Shown here in pieces: positions 41,506 to 50,433 of a stretch of 64,000 nucleotides of DNA. The stretch's first letter is position 1, and each line of letters starts with the position of its first letter. Source of the stretch: Chloroflexus aurantiacus J-10-fl (lineage in GTDB: Bacteria > Chloroflexota > Chloroflexia > Chloroflexales > Chloroflexaceae). The notes beneath the pieces are model-generated. The model searched no databases. It worked only from the letters and a program-made list of their open reading frames with translations, and was not told where the DNA came from. Made by a program: the position numbers and the translations under genes. Location: NCBI RefSeq assembly GCF_000018865.1, contig NC_010175.1, positions 2,108,001 through 2,172,000 of the forward strand. Direction: 5' to 3'.

Positions 41506-42306
41506 ATGCTGATCCGCTCTTGGCGCCTGCTATGCGGCACGATCTGTCTCGGCCTCTTGATCATCGCCACCTTGCCCCGCCTGCCTGCACCTCCACTCCT
41601 TGCCCAATCCGACCCGATGCAACAGGTGATCGAGCTGACCAACCAGATACGGATGGCCAACGGTCTATCGCCACTCAAGCGGAACGATAACCTGCAACAG
41701 GCAGCGGTGTTCATCGTCGAAGACAACGCCAGTCGCAACCTCCTCTCACACACCGATGTCCAGGGACGAAGTATGGGTCAGCGCTTTATCGCCTTTGGCT
41801 ACAACTACTCCATAGCGGCTGAAAACCTGGCGGCAGGGTATGGTTCCCCGGACGCTGTAATCAATGGCTGGATGAACAGCGATGGTCATCGGGCAAATAT
41901 TCTGCGGAACGGCCTGTGCGAGATGGGTGCCGGTTACACCTACCGCAGTGGGACAACCTACGGCCATTTCTGGTCGCAGACCTTCGGCTGCCGCTGGAAT
42001 ACCTATCCGGTGGTGATCAACGGCGAAGCGGCGACCACCACCTCATCAACGGTGCAACTGTACATCTACGGGGCAGGATGGGCCGAACAGATGCGATTGA
42101 GCAATGATGGTGTGACCTGGACGGCGTGGCAGCCGTACAGCACCACCTACACCTGGACGTTAGCCAGCGGCAGCGGTGAACGCACCGTCTTCGTGCAGAT
42201 CCGCCAGGGTGCGACAACCTACCAGGCGAGTGATACGATTGTGGTGCAGCAGGCCAGTAGCTCACCAACAGGGATACAAGTGCATATTCCACTGGTGGTA
42301 CGATAA
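41506..42306 (+). CDS. Secreted CAP/SCP-domain protein
   Basis: This is a 266-residue protein with a signal peptide (about 1-34, ending LLAQ). The CAP domain (about 36-160) has TNQIRMANGLSPLKRNDNLQ, AENLAAGYGSPDAVINGW, NSDGHRANILRNGLCEMG and the closing FWSQTFGCR. These are the usual CAP motifs, including the paired histidines and glutamates. A C-terminal beta-rich region of about 100 residues follows (WAEQMRLSNDGVTWTAW). Bacterial CAP proteins are extracellular; their biochemical role is mostly unknown. GAGGTGAT lies before the ATG. It is monocistronic. Confidence 0.88.
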   Translation: MLIRSWRLLCGTICLGLLIIATLPRLPAPPLLAQSDPMQQVIELTNQIRMANGLSPLKRNDNLQQAAVFIVEDNASRNLLSHTDVQGRSMGQRFIAFGYNYSIAAENLAAGYGSPDAVINGWMNSDGHRANILRNGLCEMGAGYTYRSGTTYGHFWSQTFGCRWNTYPVVINGEAATTTSSTVQLYIYGAGWAEQMRLSNDGVTWTAWQPYSTTYTWTLASGSGERTVFVQIRQGATTYQASDTIVVQQASSSPTGIQVHIPLVVR

Positions 42307-42551
42307 ATCATCTGCGGAGCAGGATACGCAATCTATACGGCGATTAACCGGCCGTTGTTGGATTTGGTCGTATCCTGCTCTGTGTTATGAGAAGCTATTT
42401 CAAGCTATCAGATTTTGGGCAACCAGGTCTCATTTGCCCTACGCTTCCTGATACGTTGCCAGACAGGAAGCATTGCACTTGTTTATCAATCCAAACCATA
42501 AATCCATGTAAAACATTTGTTCTAAAAACCCTTAACACACCCACAAACCCA

Positions 42552-42591
42552 TGTGGGATAATGTGGGATAGTGTGGGATAATGTGTGATAA
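42552..42591. repeat. Short tandem repeat, 10 bp x 4
   Basis: Four direct copies of TGTGGGATAA, with two single-base variants (TGTGGGATAG and TGTGTGATAA), end 28 bases before a TATAAT box. They may be regulator binding sites or simple-sequence slippage. Confidence 0.8.
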
Positions 42592-42619
42592 CTGGTGTCA
42601 ACCGATTCTGCCGATCAGG

Positions 42620-42625
42620 TATAAT
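42620..42625 (+). promoter_or_regulatory. -10 element for the MoxR gene
   Basis: TATAAT lies 43 bases before the GTG at 42668. The -35 (near TGTCAA, 42596-42601) is weak, which may make activation by a factor on the 10-bp repeats necessary (inference). Confidence 0.5.
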
Positions 42626-42667
42626 CTGTTACGTGGTCATCAGTTTATCACGTATGAAATAAACTCT

Positions 42668-43639
42668 GTGAATACACCATCTTCGACCTCTGTCGCCAAC
42701 CTGCTCGCACTGGCCGATTTTGCCGAACGTGTGCGGGCAAATGTTGAACGGGTTATTATTGGCAAAACGGCAGCGATAGACTTACTGCTCATCGCTTTGA
42801 TGTGTGGTGGGCACGTGTTGATTGAGGATGTCCCTGGGGTGGGCAAGACGATGCTGGCCCGCGCCCTGGCTCTATCGCTGGGATTGCGTTTTCAACGGGT
42901 TCAGTGTACTCCCGATCTGTTGCCCAATGACCTCACCGGTGTCAGTGTCTACCGCCCACAGAACGGGCAATTTGTCTTCCAGCCCGGCCCACTTTTCAGC
43001 CACGTGGTGCTGGTTGATGAGATCAATCGCGCAACGCCGCGCACGCAGAGCGCCTTGCTCGAAGCGATGGGGGAAGGGCAGGTGAGTGTTGACGGTGTGA
43101 CGCATCGTTTGCCAGAACCGTTTCTGGTGCTGGCTACCCAGAATCCGATTGAGTTTGAAGGTACCTTTCCCTTACCCGAAGCGCAGCTTGATCGCTTTCT
43201 GCTCCAGATTCAGCTCGGTTATCCCTCACCGGCTGATGAGTTGCAGATGTTGACGACGCTCGCCGGCGATCATCCCATTACACAAGTGACGGCAGTGGTT
43301 GACGGGTCGCAGATACCGGCACTGCAACGAATAGTCTACACCGTGCGCGTCGCACCGTCACTGCGTGAGTATCTGGTGCGGCTGGCGCAGCAGTTGCGCA
43401 GCCATCCCGATCTGGCGCTGGCGATGAGTCCACGAGCGACGCTGGCGCTGTTTCGTGCCGGGCAGGCGCGGGCAGCGCTGGCCGGACGCGATTATGTGTT
43501 GCCTGACGATTACAAGGCGCTGGCCGAGCCGGTGTTGAAGCATCGTCTGCTGGTGCGTCCGGCAGCCGCAATCCGTGGCCGCACCAGTGCTGACGTTTTG
43601 GCCGAGGTGTTAGCCAGCGTGGAATTACCGCTAGAGTAG
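42668..43639 (+). CDS. MoxR-family AAA+ ATPase
   Basis: This 323-residue protein has the MoxR core. Walker A is EDVPGVGKTMLARALA near residue 55. QCTPDLLPNDLTGVSVYRP is the MoxR signature, and Walker B is HVVLVDEINRATPRTQSALLEAM near 115. Sensor 1 is FLVLATQNPIEFEGTFPLPE, and a C-terminal lid follows. MoxR ATPases remodel or insert cofactors into partner proteins, usually with VWA-domain proteins encoded next door, but no VWA or DUF58 gene follows here. GTG 42668 is used because the earlier ATG at 42581 lies upstream of the TATAAT box. Confidence 0.9.
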   Translation: MNTPSSTSVANLLALADFAERVRANVERVIIGKTAAIDLLLIALMCGGHVLIEDVPGVGKTMLARALALSLGLRFQRVQCTPDLLPNDLTGVSVYRPQNGQFVFQPGPLFSHVVLVDEINRATPRTQSALLEAMGEGQVSVDGVTHRLPEPFLVLATQNPIEFEGTFPLPEAQLDRFLLQIQLGYPSPADELQMLTTLAGDHPITQVTAVVDGSQIPALQRIVYTVRVAPSLREYLVRLAQQLRSHPDLALAMSPRATLALFRAGQARAALAGRDYVLPDDYKALAEPVLKHRLLVRPAAAIRGRTSADVLAEVLASVELPLE

Positions 43640-43670
43640 TGCTGTTTCGCCTGGAGAAGGAGCAACCACG

Positions 43671-44456
43671 ATGGCAGTGTTGACGCTTACCCGTGATGGC
43701 CCGATTGCCACCCTTACGCTACAGCGACCAACCGTTCACAATGCCTTCAACCCCGATGTGATCGCCGGAATTACTGAGGTCTGCACCGATCTACGCGATG
43801 ATCCTGCCGTGCGAGTGCTGATCTTGCAGGGAGAGGGGCCGTCATTCTGTGCCGGCGCCGATCTCAACTGGATGCAGGCCAGTCTCAACTATTCACGTGA
43901 AGAGAATCTGGCCGATGCTTCTCGCCTTGATGCGATGTTCACGGCCCTCGACACACTGCCGCAAGCGGTGGTTGCCAGGGTACACGGGGCAGCGCTCGGT
44001 GGTGGGGTGGGGCTGGTCTGTTGCGCCGACTATGTGGTTGCGGCTGAAGAGGCTGTTTTTGGGTTAACTGAGGTGCGCCTGGGTCTGCTGCCGGCGGTTA
44101 TTGCCCGCTTTGTGACCGCGAAAATCGGCTTTGGGCATGCCCGCGCCCTGTTTGTGACCGGGCGCCGGATCAAGGCAGCGCAGGCGCTGGCGATTGGGCT
44201 GGTACACGAGGTGGTACCGGCTGATCAACTCGATCAGGCTGTTGACCGTGTCGTGCGCGATTTGTTGCAGGCCGGACCACGTGCGATAGCGATGAGTAAA
44301 GCGTTGTTGCAGGTGGTGCGCACCGGTTCACTCGACGAGGTGCGACGGCTGGCAATCGAAGCGATTGCCTCTGCCCGTACCGGTGCCGAGGGCCAGGCCG
44401 GGTTGCGGGCGTTTCTCAATCGTCAGTCACCACCGTGGGCACCAGAGCAGAAATAG
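43671..44456 (+). CDS. Enoyl-CoA hydratase/isomerase family protein
   Basis: This is a 261-residue crotonase-fold protein. The oxyanion-hole segments are GPSFCAGADLNWMQ near 62 and VHGAALGGGVGLVCCADYVV near 105. LTEVRLGLLPAVIARFV carries the catalytic Glu region. GADLNWM is common in methylglutaconyl-CoA hydratases (LiuC/AUH type, leucine degradation), but neighbouring leucine genes are absent, so the substrate is open. AAGGAG precedes the ATG. It is 31 bases after the MoxR gene, possibly co-transcribed. Confidence 0.88.
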   Translation: MAVLTLTRDGPIATLTLQRPTVHNAFNPDVIAGITEVCTDLRDDPAVRVLILQGEGPSFCAGADLNWMQASLNYSREENLADASRLDAMFTALDTLPQAVVARVHGAALGGGVGLVCCADYVVAAEEAVFGLTEVRLGLLPAVIARFVTAKIGFGHARALFVTGRRIKAAQALAIGLVHEVVPADQLDQAVDRVVRDLLQAGPRAIAMSKALLQVVRTGSLDEVRRLAIEAIASARTGAEGQAGLRAFLNRQSPPWAPEQK

Positions 44457-44475
44457 ACAGGCACCGACCCTGGAC

Positions 44476-45091
44476 TGAAGTTACGCTGGTACGGAAATGG
44501 CGCACCGGCTGATGCCTGTACTATGTGAATGATTGAATGAGTCAGGCCCCGCGTTTGCCCCGCTCCTGCGGCCGCCGGATGAAAAGCCTGCCATTCGTCG
44601 GAGAGAGAGGGCTGGCGCGTCAAACACGCTGAGGTTACACTGGTACGGGAATGGAGCACCGGCTGATGCCTGTACTATGTGAATGATTGAACGAGTCAGT
44701 ACTCGCGTTTGCCCCGCTCCTGCGGCCGCCGGATGAAAAGCCTGCCATTCGTCGGAGAGAGAGGGCTGGCGCGTCAAACACGCTGAGGTTACACTGGTAC
44801 GGGAATGGAGCACCGGCTGATGCCTGTACTATGTGAATGATTGAACGAGTCAGTACTCGCGTTTGCCCCGCTCCTGCGGCCGCCGGATGAAGAGCCTGCC
44901 ATTCGGCGGTGAGAGAGGGCTGGCGTGTTAAACACGCTGAGGTTACGCTGGTACGGAAATGGCGCACCGGCTGATGCCTGTACTATGTGAATGATTGAAT
45001 GAGTCAGGCCCCGCGTTTGCCCCGCTCCTGCGGCCGCCGGATGAAAAGCCTGCCATTCGTCGGAGAGAGAGGGCTGGCGCGTTAAACACGT
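44476..45091. repeat. Tandem array: four units of 154 bp
   Basis: The word GTTAC(A/G)CTGGTACGG recurs at 44480, 44634, 44788 and 44942. Each unit contains the dyad-rich CTGCGGCCGCCGGATGAA word and ends near AAACACGCTGA. Units differ by only a few substitutions, so the array is recent. Minus-strand open frames through it are repeat artefacts. Confidence 0.93.
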
Positions 45092-45211
45092 TCACGGTGA
45101 CTGCTACGGTAGATAGTGAGAGCCATCCTGCGATGGAGTATCCGGTGTGACGTATCCAATGAGCTTTGGTCGTAATCGCAACATCAATGCTGCTTGAAAA
45201 GGTGCTATCGT

Positions 45212-45835
45212 ATGCCTGCATTCATTATTCGCCCCGCCATTGGCACCGATATACCTGATTTAGCCCGCTTGATCGTCGAATTGTATCACTCTGAATTGCC
45301 AGGTGCGCTCAGTGGCTGCCGGGCCGGACAAGAGCGGTTGTTAGCCTATACGCTGCAAGCCAATGGCGAAGCGGCCCTCACAAACAGACTGGTGGTATGT
45401 GACGATCAGCAACGGGTTATCGGTACCGGCATGCTGCAATTCCCCAACGAGCCGGCTTACGAGCGAGCGCCACGGGGAACGATTGCAGCAGCAGTGCGTG
45501 AGCTTGGGATCGGGCCAACCCTCAAACTGGCAAGTGTGGTGGCGCGTAGCCTGATAGGTGTGTATCGTCATACCGATCCGCAGAGTGCCCTGATCCATTC
45601 GGTCGTGATCACTGCTGCGGCCCGTGGTCAGGGGGCCGGGCAGACATTGATGGCAGCCCTCGAGGAGCAGATTAGATCACGTGGATTGCCCCGATCCCGT
45701 TTGCAAGTGCTGGCGAACAATACTGCCGCCCAACGCTTCTATCGGCGGTGTGGGTATGATGAAATCTGGCGACTGGATGGCTGGCGTGCTCGCCTGGGCT
45801 GGCCGAGCCTGGTGATGGAGAAGGTGCTGGTATAA
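45212..45835 (+). CDS. GNAT-family N-acetyltransferase
   Basis: This is a 207-residue GCN5-related acetyltransferase. It begins MPAFIIRPAIGTDIPDLARL. The acetyl-CoA-binding motif A is VITAAARGQGAGQTLMAALE (R/Q-x-x-G-x-G/A) near 135-155. Motif B is LQVLANNTAAQRFYRRCGYD, the usual end of the fold. The substrate is unknown. The ATG at 45212 has AAAAGGTG upstream; an in-frame TTG at 45194 overlaps that box and is rejected. It is isolated downstream of the 154-bp array. Confidence 0.88.
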   Translation: MPAFIIRPAIGTDIPDLARLIVELYHSELPGALSGCRAGQERLLAYTLQANGEAALTNRLVVCDDQQRVIGTGMLQFPNEPAYERAPRGTIAAAVRELGIGPTLKLASVVARSLIGVYRHTDPQSALIHSVVITAAARGQGAGQTLMAALEEQIRSRGLPRSRLQVLANNTAAQRFYRRCGYDEIWRLDGWRARLGWPSLVMEKVLV

Positions 45836-45876
45836 ATCACTGCTGTGTTGTCGGTATACATCCGGCCAGATCGTCA

Positions 45877-46119
45877 TCAGGTTGTCGTCGCCGAACAAAA
45901 CGTGATTGTAAACGGTCGCCCAATGGCTCCCGTTGGACAATAACTCTCGCAGAGCGGGCAAAAATTGCAGGCATCGGCATTGACAATCACTGCGTATCCA
46001 TCACGGACAGCAACCGCATGGGTTGGGCAGAGTGCTACACAGAGACCACAGCCGTTGCAACGGTTGCGATCAATCTCAGGAAGTTGTGGTACGTGGATTG
46101 CAGATTGAGTTGTGTTCAT
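45877..46119 (-). CDS. 2[4Fe-4S] ferredoxin, divergent from the Crp/Fnr gene
   Basis: This 80-residue protein has two complete cluster motifs, CNGCGLCVALCPTHAV and CNFCPLCESYCPTGAI (CxxCxxCxxxCP each). It lacks the extra domains of larger iron-sulfur proteins. The ATG at 46117-46119 follows a CCGGAGAA box; an extension to 46188 is not coding-like. It shares a 90-bp divergent regulatory region with the regulator at 46210, containing the GTGAC-N4-GTCAC palindrome. It could be an electron carrier in the nitrogen-oxide response (inference). Confidence 0.88.
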   Translation of the reverse strand: MNTTQSAIHVPQLPEIDRNRCNGCGLCVALCPTHAVAVRDGYAVIVNADACNFCPLCESYCPTGAIGRPFTITFCSATTT

Positions 46120-46191
46120 AGTATTTCTCCGGTTCATCATCTTCTGCAATCCACTATAATGAGAACGACGGTACGGTTGCAGTGACAATCG

Positions 46192-46205
46192 TCACAGCGC
46201 AGGTG
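46192..46205. promoter_or_regulatory. Crp/Fnr-type operator (GTGAC-N4-GTCAC)
   Basis: This is a perfect palindrome with AATC as centre, between the divergent ferredoxin and regulator genes. A plus-strand TATAAT is at 46155-46160, so for the regulator the site would lie downstream of its transcription start, as in autorepression. For the ferredoxin, minus-strand TATAGT (46158-46153) is 47 bases from the palindrome edge, 11 bases farther than at the other two sites. Confidence 0.6.
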
Positions 46206-46209
46206 GTCA

Positions 46210-46884
46210 TTGGACAACGAACGCATCGCTCAATTGCGCCGGGTGAGTTTTTGCACTCACCTCCCTGATACAGTATTGCAGGCACTGGCAGCCACGGCCT
46301 TCCCACGCTCGTACCCCGCCAGTGCATTGATTGTCCTTGCCGGTGAGCCACCACAGGCAATGTACGCCGTGGTAGCGGGACGGGTCAAGCTAACCCGCAT
46401 TGCGCCGAGTGGCCGCGAACAGATCGTGAATGTCATGGGGCCGGGTCAGCACTTCAATGCGGTACCGATTTTCGATGAAGGGCCTTGCCCGGTGAATGTG
46501 GAAGCGATTACTGATGTTGAGGTGCTGGAATTCTCCATCACAGCAATGCGGCAACTGGTGCATGAACACCCGGCGCTGGCGATGGCCCTGCTCCGGGAGT
46601 TTGCCACTCGCCTGCGCCACATGGTCAATCTGATCGATAACATTGCGCTACACAGTGTACAAGGCCGTCTGGCGCAGTTGCTACTCAATCGGGCAATTGC
46701 TTCGGAAAAGGGTGAGTTGATGGCACCGTTGACACAGGCCGAAATGGCTGCCATGATCGGTACCGTGCGCGAGATGGTGAGTCGGACACTGCACCAGTTT
46801 GAGATGCAGGGGATGATCCGTATCGAACGCGGCGCAATCGCGATTTGCGACCGCGCCGCGCTGGCTGCCTGTGCTGAGACCTAG
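46210..46884 (+). CDS. Crp/Fnr-family transcriptional regulator
   Basis: This is a 224-residue protein with a cyclic-nucleotide-binding-type sensor domain (about 1-120), a dimer helix (HMVNLIDNIALHSVQGRLAQ) and a C-terminal winged helix. The recognition helix GTVREMVSRTLHQFE keeps the R-E-x-x-S/G-R pattern which in CRP contacts GTGA half-sites. This fits the GTGAC palindromes nearby. The cysteines are not arranged as an FNR iron-sulfur site. A nitric-oxide or haem-sensing role of the NnrR/DNR type is inferred from nirK and the NnrS-like gene. The start is TTG at 46210; no ATG exists before residue 51. Confidence 0.88.
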   Translation: MDNERIAQLRRVSFCTHLPDTVLQALAATAFPRSYPASALIVLAGEPPQAMYAVVAGRVKLTRIAPSGREQIVNVMGPGQHFNAVPIFDEGPCPVNVEAITDVEVLEFSITAMRQLVHEHPALAMALLREFATRLRHMVNLIDNIALHSVQGRLAQLLLNRAIASEKGELMAPLTQAEMAAMIGTVREMVSRTLHQFEMQGMIRIERGAIAICDRAALAACAET

Positions 46885-46891
46885 ATTCAGA

Positions 46892-47641
46892 TTAGCCGCT
46901 TACACGCTGTAATGCCGCGATTGCCCCCCGACTGATCAGATCACTGTCGTTGACAATCGTGATGAACCGAAAGCCAAGCGCCGCCAGATCGGCGGCCCAT
47001 TCCGGGCTGGCGTAGATGCCGGCAACCAGGTGATGCCGTCGACAAACCTCAACCACCCGGCTAAGCGCCGCTCGGAAGGGTGGGGCTGCGAAATCCACCG
47101 GTACGGGAAGCCCTAAACTCAAGCTGAGATCAGCCGGCCCGACATAGAGGCCATCAATGCCCGGCACAGCAGCAATTGCCTCAAGCTGGTCGAGGGCGCC
47201 GGCCGTTTCGATCATCGGCATAATGAACGGCAGGCGCGCCACCATGGCCGGTTCGGCCACCCCATACACAACGCCAACCCGCACCGGCCCATAACTCCGG
47301 ATGCCCTCTGGAGGAAAACGACAGGCAGCAACCAGCGCCTGGGCATCGGCTGGGCCGGTAATCAACGGCGCAATAATTCCGGCAGCACCCCGATCCAGAG
47401 CGCGCATAATCGCTGCCGGTTCGTTCCACGCTAAGCGAACAAAGACCGGACACCGTCGGTCAATGGTATGCAGGATTTGCAATGCGGTTGGATCGTCGAT
47501 CAAGCCGTGCTGCAGATCAATGGTGAGCGAGGGAAATCCGGCTGCGGCCAGTAGCTCAGCGCTCCAAGGGCTGGGAATGGTGAGCCACGCATTGTAGATC
47601 ACAGCGTCGCTTGCCCAGCGTTGGCGAAGGTGATCAACCAT
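46892..47641 (-). CDS. HpcH/HpaI-family aldolase
   Basis: This is a 249-residue class II aldolase of the 2,4-dihydroxyhept-2-ene-1,7-dioate / 2-keto-3-deoxy-sugar acid type. LAAAGFPSLTIDLQHGLID carries the catalytic histidine. PFIMPMIETAGALDQLEAIA has the metal-binding Glu and GIDGLYVGPADLSLSLGL has the Asp ligand. It cleaves or forms 4-hydroxy-2-keto acids with pyruvate and an aldehyde. The ATG at 47639-47641 is chosen for GGAG 9-10 bases upstream; two further ATGs (47656, 47677) are possible. Its end is 7 bases from the convergent regulator gene. Confidence 0.88.
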   Translation of the reverse strand: MVDHLRQRWASDAVIYNAWLTIPSPWSAELLAAAGFPSLTIDLQHGLIDDPTALQILHTIDRRCPVFVRLAWNEPAAIMRALDRGAAGIIAPLITGPADAQALVAACRFPPEGIRSYGPVRVGVVYGVAEPAMVARLPFIMPMIETAGALDQLEAIAAVPGIDGLYVGPADLSLSLGLPVPVDFAAPPFRAALSRVVEVCRRHHLVAGIYASPEWAADLAALGFRFITIVNDSDLISRGAIAALQRVSG

Positions 47642-47720
47642 AGCTTGTATCTCCATACTATCAGCGAACATCTGCATGGTAGCACGGTTGCAGAGTGGGG
47701 AAAAGGGTCAGCGTAGGAGC

Positions 47721-48053
47721 AGAAGTTATCTCATTGATCACTGGCAGAATGATCGTGACGATCATACCTGGCATCCCCGTGACCAGCAGGTCAACGGCGT
47801 GACACGCGCCTGATTGTGAGCACGGCTGGCGCGGCAGTGTGGCTACTGCACTCCAAACGATACGACACGCGCATGACGAGCGGGCAAGGAAACCAATCCA
47901 GTGGGTGATGGCACCGTAGGCGGTCGCCAGCGCTGCTCGCTGCCATACCGGTGTGCCGGGATCAGGATAGGTTGTCGTTGGTGATTGGCAAGCGTTCACG
48001 AGCCTGTGCGACCGTCTAGTAGCACGACCACACAGCTTCATGAGATGCGTTCT
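47721..48053. mobile_element. MITE-like element, family 1 (third copy)
   Basis: AGAAGTTATCTCAT (47721-47734) and ATGAGATGCGTTCT (48040-48053) are inverted repeats matching at 11 of 14 positions. The core GGCTGGCGCGGCAG is diverged so that the hairpin arm reads GTGTGGCTACTGC. The expected TA flanks are lost here (CA and TC), so the copy is older. It ends 36 bases before the nirK operator. Confidence 0.65.
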
Positions 48054-48089
48054 CAACACATCACTGTAACACCCATTGAAAAAGAAGTT

Positions 48090-48103
48090 GTGACTTCTGT
48101 CAC
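48090..48103 (+). promoter_or_regulatory. Crp/Fnr-type operator of nirK
   Basis: GTGAC-TTCT-GTCAC is a perfect palindrome. A TACGAT -10 box lies at 48126-48131, exactly 36 bases from the palindrome start, which puts its centre at about -41.5, the class II activator position. Confidence 0.7.
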
Positions 48104-48172
48104 ATTAACAATGAACGCTCTTTGCTACGATTGGCTCAGTAAGGCACAGGCTTAGACAGAAGGAGAAAACAA

Positions 48173-49219
48173 ATGGTTCGCTCACTGATTATTGCAGTAC
48201 TGGTTACCTTACTGGCCGGTTGTGCGACTGCTCCTACTCCTACCGGCGTCCAAATGCCGGTCGTGCCGACAGTTGCTCCAGCCATGGAAGTGACTAATGA
48301 GGTGATGTTGCCGGCCAATGCAGTTCCGGCGCCGGTTGGTTCCCGCCCGGCACAGACGGTAACCGTAGAGCTGACGACTCGCGAAGTGGTAGGTTACCTC
48401 GGTGATGGCAGTACCTATACGTTCTGGACGTTCAACGGCACGGTTCCTGGCCCGATGATCCGGGTACGGGTCGGTGATACCGTCGAACTCTCGCTCACCA
48501 ATGCGCCTGACAGCCAGTTGCCGCACTCGATTGATCTGCACGCAGTGACCGGCCCGGGTGGTGGGGCGGTGGCGACGCAGGTTGCTCCTGGTCAGACCAA
48601 GAGCTTCCGCTTCCAGGCGCTTAACCCCGGTGTCTACGTGTACCACTGCGCAACGCCGCATATTCCGTCCCACATCGCCAATGGGATGTACGGGCTAATC
48701 GTCGTGGAACCTGAAGGTGGTCTGCCGCCGGTTGATCGCGAGTTCTACATTATGCAAGGTGATTTCTACACCCAACAAGATCACGGCACCAAGGGCCATC
48801 TAACCTTCAACCCACTGGCAGTGAAGGACGAAAACCCGACCTATATCGTCTTCAACGGCCGGGCTGGCGGTTTAACAGGCGATAATGCGATGAAGGCACG
48901 GGTAGGCGAGACGGTACGGCTGTTTGTTGGCGTAGGTGGCCCGAACGTGAGCAGCAACTTCCACGTGATCGGCGAAATCTTCGACACCGTCTACGTCGAG
49001 GGTGGTAGCCTGCAGAACCACAATGTACAAACGACCCTCATCCCGGCAGGTGGAGCGGTCATCATCGAGTTCAAAGTGGAAGTGCCGGGCACCTACATCC
49101 TGGTCGATCACGCCCTCAGCCGCTCGATTGACAAGGGTGCAATCGCCAAAATTGAGGTCAGTGGCGACCCCAATCCGACGGTCTTCGACGCGCCAGAACT
49201 GAACACTGCCGGCCACTGA
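48173..49219 (+). CDS. nirK: Copper-containing nitrite reductase (NirK), lipoprotein form
   Basis: This 348-residue enzyme reduces nitrite to nitric oxide outside the membrane. It has a lipoprotein signal (LVTLLAGC, Cys17) and two cupredoxin domains. Type 1 copper ligands are His in PHSIDLHAVTG, then Cys, His and Met in YHCATPHIPSHIANGMYG. Type 2 ligands are the second His of HSIDLH, His of YHC and His in LVDHALSRSI. The catalytic Asp (HSIDLH) and His (SSNFHVIGEIFD) are present, so it should be active. AAGGAG precedes the ATG. It is probably activated by the Crp/Fnr protein at 46210. It ends 2 bases from the convergent glycosyltransferase. Confidence 0.94.
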   Translation: MVRSLIIAVLVTLLAGCATAPTPTGVQMPVVPTVAPAMEVTNEVMLPANAVPAPVGSRPAQTVTVELTTREVVGYLGDGSTYTFWTFNGTVPGPMIRVRVGDTVELSLTNAPDSQLPHSIDLHAVTGPGGGAVATQVAPGQTKSFRFQALNPGVYVYHCATPHIPSHIANGMYGLIVVEPEGGLPPVDREFYIMQGDFYTQQDHGTKGHLTFNPLAVKDENPTYIVFNGRAGGLTGDNAMKARVGETVRLFVGVGGPNVSSNFHVIGEIFDTVYVEGGSLQNHNVQTTLIPAGGAVIIEFKVEVPGTYILVDHALSRSIDKGAIAKIEVSGDPNPTVFDAPELNTAGH

Positions 49220-49221
49220 GA

Positions 49222-50259
49222 TCAAGGTTCAGGTTCGTCGGTCACCGTCACCCCCAGCGCCCGCTCGATCCGGTCGAGACGGGCGCTGATCGTGCGTCGC
49301 CACGCCTCTTGTTCGACCAGATTGACGCGCGTGCGGTAAAGTATCTCTTCCTGTAACCGGCGTACACCCCCGACCCGGTCGGCCAGTAAGCCGATGAGAA
49401 AGATAATCAACGCCATTAAAATCAGGATACTCCCCACCAGCAAAGACTGATCATTGGTGGCCGAGAGCACGCCCAGGCGCCGACCGATAAAGACGAACGC
49501 AGCCCATCCCAGCAACACAATGCCTGGCGTCGCGAAGAAGAGCGCAATGTAGCTGAAGACTTTGAGGGGTTCGTAGGTCGTGTAGGTGCGGGCGATGATG
49601 GCGGCCTGCCGCTTGATAAAATTCCAGTTGCCGCGGTGCAGGCGAGAGGGACGCTGCACAGGATTGGTCTTGATGGGAACCGCCACAATTGTGAGCCGCC
49701 GTTTACCGGCCTGGATCAGATTTTCAACCGTATACGAAAAATCGGAGGTTACAAAGGTGCGCAGCGCAGCTTCGCGTGACAGCGCCCGAAAACCCGACAC
49801 GGTATCGGGCACATTTGTCTCGGATGCCCAGCGTACCACTGCACTACCGATATGTTGTAACGCCTTTTTCAGAGGGGAGAAATGCTCAATCTGATGCACC
49901 TGCCGGTCACCGATCACAATGTCGGCCTTGCCGGCAAGGATCGGTGCAATGAGATGCGGAATTTCGCTCCCTGGATACTGGTTGTCGGCATCGGTATTGA
50001 CAATAATATCAGCACCGAGACGCAACGCGGTATCGATACCGGTCTGGTATGCGGTTGCCAGCCCCTTGTTGGCAGTATGACGTACCACATGATCAGCACC
50101 GGCATTCAGAGCGACTGTAACCGTATCATCGGTACAGCCATCATCAATAATCAACACCTCAACCTGATCCACGCCGGGGATCTGCCGGGGAACAGCACGA
50201 ATGACATCGGCGATAGTATCGCGTTCGTTGAGGGCCGGAATCTGCACTATCAGTTTCAT
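49222..50259 (-). CDS. Family 2 glycosyltransferase with C-terminal membrane helices
   Basis: This 345-residue protein begins KLIVQIPALNERDTIADVI. It carries VLIIDDGCTDDTVTVAL and the DxD motif in IIVNTDADNQYPGSEIP, as in dolichyl-phosphate-mannose-synthase-like GT2 enzymes. Two helices follow (about 240-310), then a coiled tail. It would transfer a sugar from a nucleotide donor to a polyprenyl phosphate or lipid at the cytoplasmic face. Its neighbour is the inositol-phosphate synthase gene, 174 bases upstream. A role in inositol-containing glycolipids is possible but not shown. Confidence 0.88.
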   Translation of the reverse strand: MKLIVQIPALNERDTIADVIRAVPRQIPGVDQVEVLIIDDGCTDDTVTVALNAGADHVVRHTANKGLATAYQTGIDTALRLGADIIVNTDADNQYPGSEIPHLIAPILAGKADIVIGDRQVHQIEHFSPLKKALQHIGSAVVRWASETNVPDTVSGFRALSREAALRTFVTSDFSYTVENLIQAGKRRLTIVAVPIKTNPVQRPSRLHRGNWNFIKRQAAIIARTYTTYEPLKVFSYIALFFATPGIVLLGWAAFVFIGRRLGVLSATNDQSLLVGSILILMALIIFLIGLLADRVGGVRRLQEEILYRTRVNLVEQEAWRRTISARLDRIERALGVTVTDEPEP

Positions 50260-50433
50260 GCCCGTCCTGCTTGAATATTGTCCGGTGTCGTAAGCCGGTG
50301 AGGGCTGCCACGCAGAGTTGCCCTACCGTGCCTCGACGGGCAGCCCTGGTGGTTGCCCCTACCCTGGCTGAGAGGGACGCCACCAGGGTTGCCCCTGGCT
50401 TGCCTCAACGGAGGAGAGCCTCACGGATTGTCC

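Noticed and set aside
46210-46884. Oxygen-sensing FNR
   Set aside because: The cysteine spacing for a 4Fe-4S site is missing.
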